A stretch of DNA of 64,000 nucleotides from Dactylellina haptotyla. Taxonomy: Eukaryota; Ascomycota; Orbiliomycetes; Orbiliales; Orbiliaceae. The position numbers and the translations under genes are program-made. Location: assembly GCA_031310005.1 (NCBI GenBank), contig CM062381.1:186001-250000 (forward strand), written 5' to 3'. The notes under the pieces are model-generated. The model made no database searches and was not told where the DNA came from. It saw only the letters and a list, made by a program, of their open reading frames with translations. Of this stretch, positions 60,966 through 64,000 are shown in pieces (positions within the stretch are counted from its first letter, which is position 1; every line of letters starts with the position of its first letter).

Positions 60966-62102
60966 GGAATTCGCGAATTCGCGAAGCTTTCTGGCTTGAA
61001 GTTTGGATGAAAAAATGTAAATATCGATGGATGAGCACAATTTTGACATTTGCGTTGTCAGAGTTTGTAGTATATACTGTCAGATTGAAACCGTTGTACA
61101 AAGTCGCATGATCTTTTTGTTCATATCTTCTTGCGCTTCCTTTCTTGTATATCCTTAATTTTGTAGATACTTCAATTGAAATTATACACTGAACCTGATC
61201 TTTTCTTTTGTGAAGTCATTGAGTTGTCGTGATGTCGCGATTCTGCGGTTGTGTTGATTGTGTTGTTTTGACGTTGGAGTTCGCAAAGGTTACACAAAGA
61301 TTTCACCACATTGGGCAATAACCTCGGCTCACATCCAGTCCTGAGCTGAGCCTGACTTTTGCAAGAACAAGTTGAAGTAATAAAATTTATAATAGTTGAT
61401 TAGCTTTAGCTGAAGTTATCTGCATATGCTACAGAAACAGATATAGTTTCTTGGCTGGCTGTTTCAGGGGGTAAAAGGGAATCGGCTTCGAATTGATATC
61501 ATGATAGGATAGCTTCGGAAGTGCTTCGAAGCTTCAAGCTTGATGAAGAACAGATGTTGGACCAGAGCAAGCTAGATTATTAACTATTAGGTTCTTGTGT
61601 AATATAGATGAAGATACTCTAGCAGCGTAGAAACAAGGAGAAACTTCTAGAAAGGGCCAAAAAAAAAAACTTAGAGCTCAGTCTCCACCCAAACCAAAAC
61701 ACAACAGGTCTTCTAACAGTCTCGAGGCCAAACCAACTTGCAACGGTCTTCTAACTTGACCGTTGCTGAACTTTCCAACAACCTCACAGCCAAGCTCTCA
61801 ATTCTACCATATTTTCATTCTAGTTCATAGATAGAGCCTACTATTACATACTAAATATGAATCACGTTCTTACTTGTGTTCCTCTAAGTTCCCCAATGGA
61901 ATATCCTGATATTCGCAATCGGCGTTATCGCCACTGCCGCCTTCAATCGCATCTAGTCTGGGCGACGAAGTTTAAGCAGCTCTCTCGTCACAAGGACTTG
62001 CTGGCGGTATGGTAGTGCACTCTTCGCCTTTTATTAATACCTATATTGAATACTATTCCACCGTTCATCATACTATTCTTCTCGTTCTTTTCGCAAAGAA
62101 TC
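60966..62102. other. Intergenic 3' of cbh1, no gene seen
   Basis: AT-rich with short frames. A short ATG frame at 61857 (44 codons) has no support. Ends just before the inverted repeat at 62103. Confidence 0.5.
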
Positions 62103-62142
62103 TTAGTCTCGTTGCCAAATGAGCGTCTGGCAACGAGACTAA
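62103..62142. repeat. Perfect 15-bp inverted repeat with 10-base loop
   Basis: Left arm TTAGTCTCGTTGCCA (62103-62117) and right arm TGGCAACGAGACTAA (62128-62142) are exact reverse complements around the loop AATGAGCGTC. Seen directly. It lies about 130 bases before the start of the decayed gene at 62275. Could be a hairpin in a transcript, a binding site or the trace of a small inverted-repeat element. Confidence 0.85.
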
Positions 62143-62274
62143 TAGACTCTGAAAATATTAGACAAATTTGGAAGAATAGTTCCAAGATCTGACTTCCACC
62201 ATCAACCTTCGCACGAACCACCCCAAAACCAACGTCACCTGGCTTTTTCCAAAAAAAAAAAGAAAGAAAGAAAA

Positions 62275-63234
62275 ATGCCGAACGCAATCAAGGACATCCA
62301 GAACCTAAACCTAAGAGCCATGAGATGGCACCACCCAAGCGAGACCACATTCTCCGGAAATCTTCCGGGGAACTTTGTGAGTTTCCATAGCTATTAACTT
62401 CTCAGCAGAACATTTCTTGCTAGTACTCAAGTACAGAGATATTTATATATTCTATAAAATAAGTCATATTTTAAATCCTATTCTCGAGTTCGAACGCTCG
62501 TGAAACGTCAATATATATCTAACGAGATTATTGGAAGTACCGGATGATGAAAACAAGCCATCTCCACTATCTTCCCCGCTGCAACTCAGCTCCGGGGCTT
62601 TTTTCTCTAGGTCCTGGAGATACCAAATGCACTGCGCTGCTATAGCGGTTTTTTGAAAATGGCTCAAACGAAATACAAATGTATCTTTTTGGGAGGAGGA
62701 CTATATCACGGGCCAGTCCAGGAATCTGGCAATCGATCACCGCTCTCGCACCTTGTCACTCCGCGGGCTGTTACTGACACCCACTAATTTTGTGCTACCA
62801 TGCATATACCTACCGAGCTAATTCCAACCCTATTTAAAAGTGGCTTCCATCCACCAATTCTTCGAGAAGAACAAACCGCTTCCCGTTCAATAGACGCATC
62901 GTCAATGGGGTATCAACGATCCGTCGTTTCTTTCCACTGCCAATGCCCCACCTTTGCATCTGATTAACCCTGAGAGTATCGATTTTGGTAACGGGGGGCC
63001 AAAGCGAAGTTTAATTTCCTTCGAAAGATTTATCCAAATGCTAGACAAGCTCGAGTTTCGGGAGCCAAATACTTCATGGCAATTACTAGACCAATTCTGA
63101 AGCAACATGCAGAAAGGTATGAAGCAAGGTTGAGAAGATTGAGAGCAGGGAAAGAAGAGGATTCGGATATTGAAGAAGCAGACGAGGTCCCGGAAGAAGG
63201 CGAAGAATATGTAGATCCTGATGCAATAGATTAA
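62275..63234 (+). pseudogene. Decayed gene of unknown family
   Basis: An A-rich leader and ATG at 62275 open a 34-codon first exon (MPNAIKDIQNLNLRAMRWHH...), ending in a GTGAGT donor at 62377. Further down, a coding-like frame from about 62850 (SIHQFFEKNKPLPVQ) is broken by TAG at 62891-62893, continues as WGINDPSFLSTANAPPLHL and ERFIQMLDKLEF. It then needs a frameshift between about 63050 and 63100 to enter YFMAITRPILKQHAERYEARLRRL and an acidic tail ending DPDAID at 63234. The middle (62377-62850) has no recognisable exon. One stop plus one frameshift suggest a pseudogene or a heavily rearranged hypothetical gene. Family unknown. Confidence 0.5.
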
Positions 63235-63948
63235 GGAGTTGAATGTGATTTTGAAATTAGCTGCTAGTAAAATGTTGTTTCATCGTTCTGCAAGCTGTAG
63301 TTTTTAGCGGTGGTCTTCTCTGTGATTATATAGAAAGATAGGGGACAGAAGTTCAAATTTACACTGCAGTACAGGGAAATAGCTATAAATCGACTTTGCA
63401 CCATTTTACAGGCTTGCGAGACAATTGTCGACAAGCAAGATCATGCGAATAGCATGTAAACTAGTAATACAGATGCGAGTAATACACAAAGTATTAGCCA
63501 AAATCAACTATCCACGAGTACAAAGAAGTATTTGGAAACCAGTTAGTGAGGTGGAACGGAGACAGGGCTGACTGTTCAGATATCCAGGTGAATACGTGTA
63601 TCCTAGCAACGATGCGCACATAAGAAGCTATGATATCAAGTCCACACTGATTATAGGGCTCATTGGGAACACAGGTTAACCTGACTTATGCGCCTATTGA
63701 CAGTATTGTTATCAGAGTCCTGTATGATTTGACTTAAGTAGAATCGTTTAATGCTTGCTAGATAGGAAAGTTCTAGAAGTGACTGTTTTCTCAGTGGGAG
63801 AAAAAATAAAATTCCAAAGAGAGTCAGAGGGCAACCCAAGGAGATCATAGTTCAAGCTCCATCCATACCACATCGCGATTCCTTCACCTGCCTTCACCTA
63901 CCACTTACCAAGCTTTCACCGTACCCAGTGCGATCCAAATCTCACAAG
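63235..63948. other. Intergenic, promoter of the gene leaving the window
   Basis: No gene or repeat recognised. The last 100 bases are C/T-rich, as in fungal leaders. Confidence 0.5.
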
Positions 63949-64000
63949 ATGGATTCGCCTGTGTCTTCCCGTGCCTCTTCTCCGTTGTCACTGTCGACCC
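63949..64000 (+). CDS. Start of a gene truncated by the window edge
   Basis: ATG at 63949 in a good context (CACAAGATGG) after a CT-rich leader opens a frame MDSPVSSRASSPLSLST that runs off the edge. Ser/Pro-rich start, typical of a disordered N terminus; nothing more can be said. Confidence 0.45.
   Translation, partial: MDSPVSSRASSPLSLST

Noticed and set aside
1-64000. CRISPR array, integron or bacterial operon structure
   Set aside because: All supported genes are intron-bearing or fungal in family; no regularly spaced repeats were seen.

Overview
The window is nuclear DNA from a filamentous ascomycete. Genes are split by short (about 50-120 bp) GT-AG introns, many with a CTAAC-type branch point close to the acceptor. 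The families are typically fungal: a HET domain, a Pth11-like receptor, CFEM, Egh16-like, GH7-CBM1 cellulase and a pepsin-like protease. The gene set suits a plant-associated or saprotrophic Pezizomycotina species, and a Leotiomycete is my best guess; that is inference from general protein style, not a database result. I see no rRNA, CRISPR array, intact transposon or prokaryotic-type operon.

Layout: 0-2 kb, no supported gene. 2-7 kb: an Egh16/Gas1-like secreted protein (+), a DUF1275 membrane protein (-) and a GPI-tailed aspartic protease (-). 7-10 kb, empty. 10.1-10.7 kb: the 3' part of a Cys-rich, effector-like gene (-). 11.9-14.4 kb: a patatin-like protein whose nucleophile position is Gly (-). 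16.4-19.0 kb: a broken HET-domain gene (-). 21.8-23.1 kb: a class A FAD monooxygenase (+). 24.2-25.7 kb: a secreted subtilisin-like protease (+). 26.0-26.7 kb: a MARVEL-type membrane protein (-). 28.3-29.2 kb: an unrecognised secreted protein (-). 30.4-31.1 kb: a CFEM, GPI-type protein (-). 34.4-36.1 kb: a Pth11/rhodopsin-type receptor (+). 36.8-38.9 kb: a large conserved-looking protein with a mitochondrial-style N terminus (+). 40-42 kb: a tiny ORF (+), a secreted unknown (-) and a small Cys-rich secreted protein (-). 44.1-46.4 kb: an F-box protein (+). 47.0-48.5 kb: a TDT/SLAC1-type anion transporter (+). 51.1-53.1 kb: a POT/PTR2 peptide transporter (+). 55.1-55.9 kb: a GNAT acetyltransferase (+). 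59.2-61.0 kb: cellobiohydrolase I with CBM1 (+). 62.3-63.2 kb: a decayed gene (+). 63.95 kb: the first codons of a gene leaving the window (+).

The genes do not form a biosynthetic cluster. They make a secretome-rich, gene-sparse landscape: about nine of the roughly 20 credible genes encode secreted or GPI-type products, each with its own promoter, interspersed with membrane sensors and transporters. A functional theme can be proposed: extracellular cellulose and protein breakdown (CBHI, subtilase, aspartic protease), oligopeptide uptake (PTR2), surface sensing (Pth11-like, CFEM) and interaction proteins (Egh16-like, small Cys-rich proteins). Decayed genes (HET and the 62-63 kb locus) show that the region tolerates gene loss. 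The most unusual observations are the patatin with substituted catalytic motifs, the multiply broken HET gene, an Egh16-like protein whose predicted mature N terminus is histidine, a DTA instead of DTG in the protease, and a perfect 15-bp inverted repeat at 62.1 kb.
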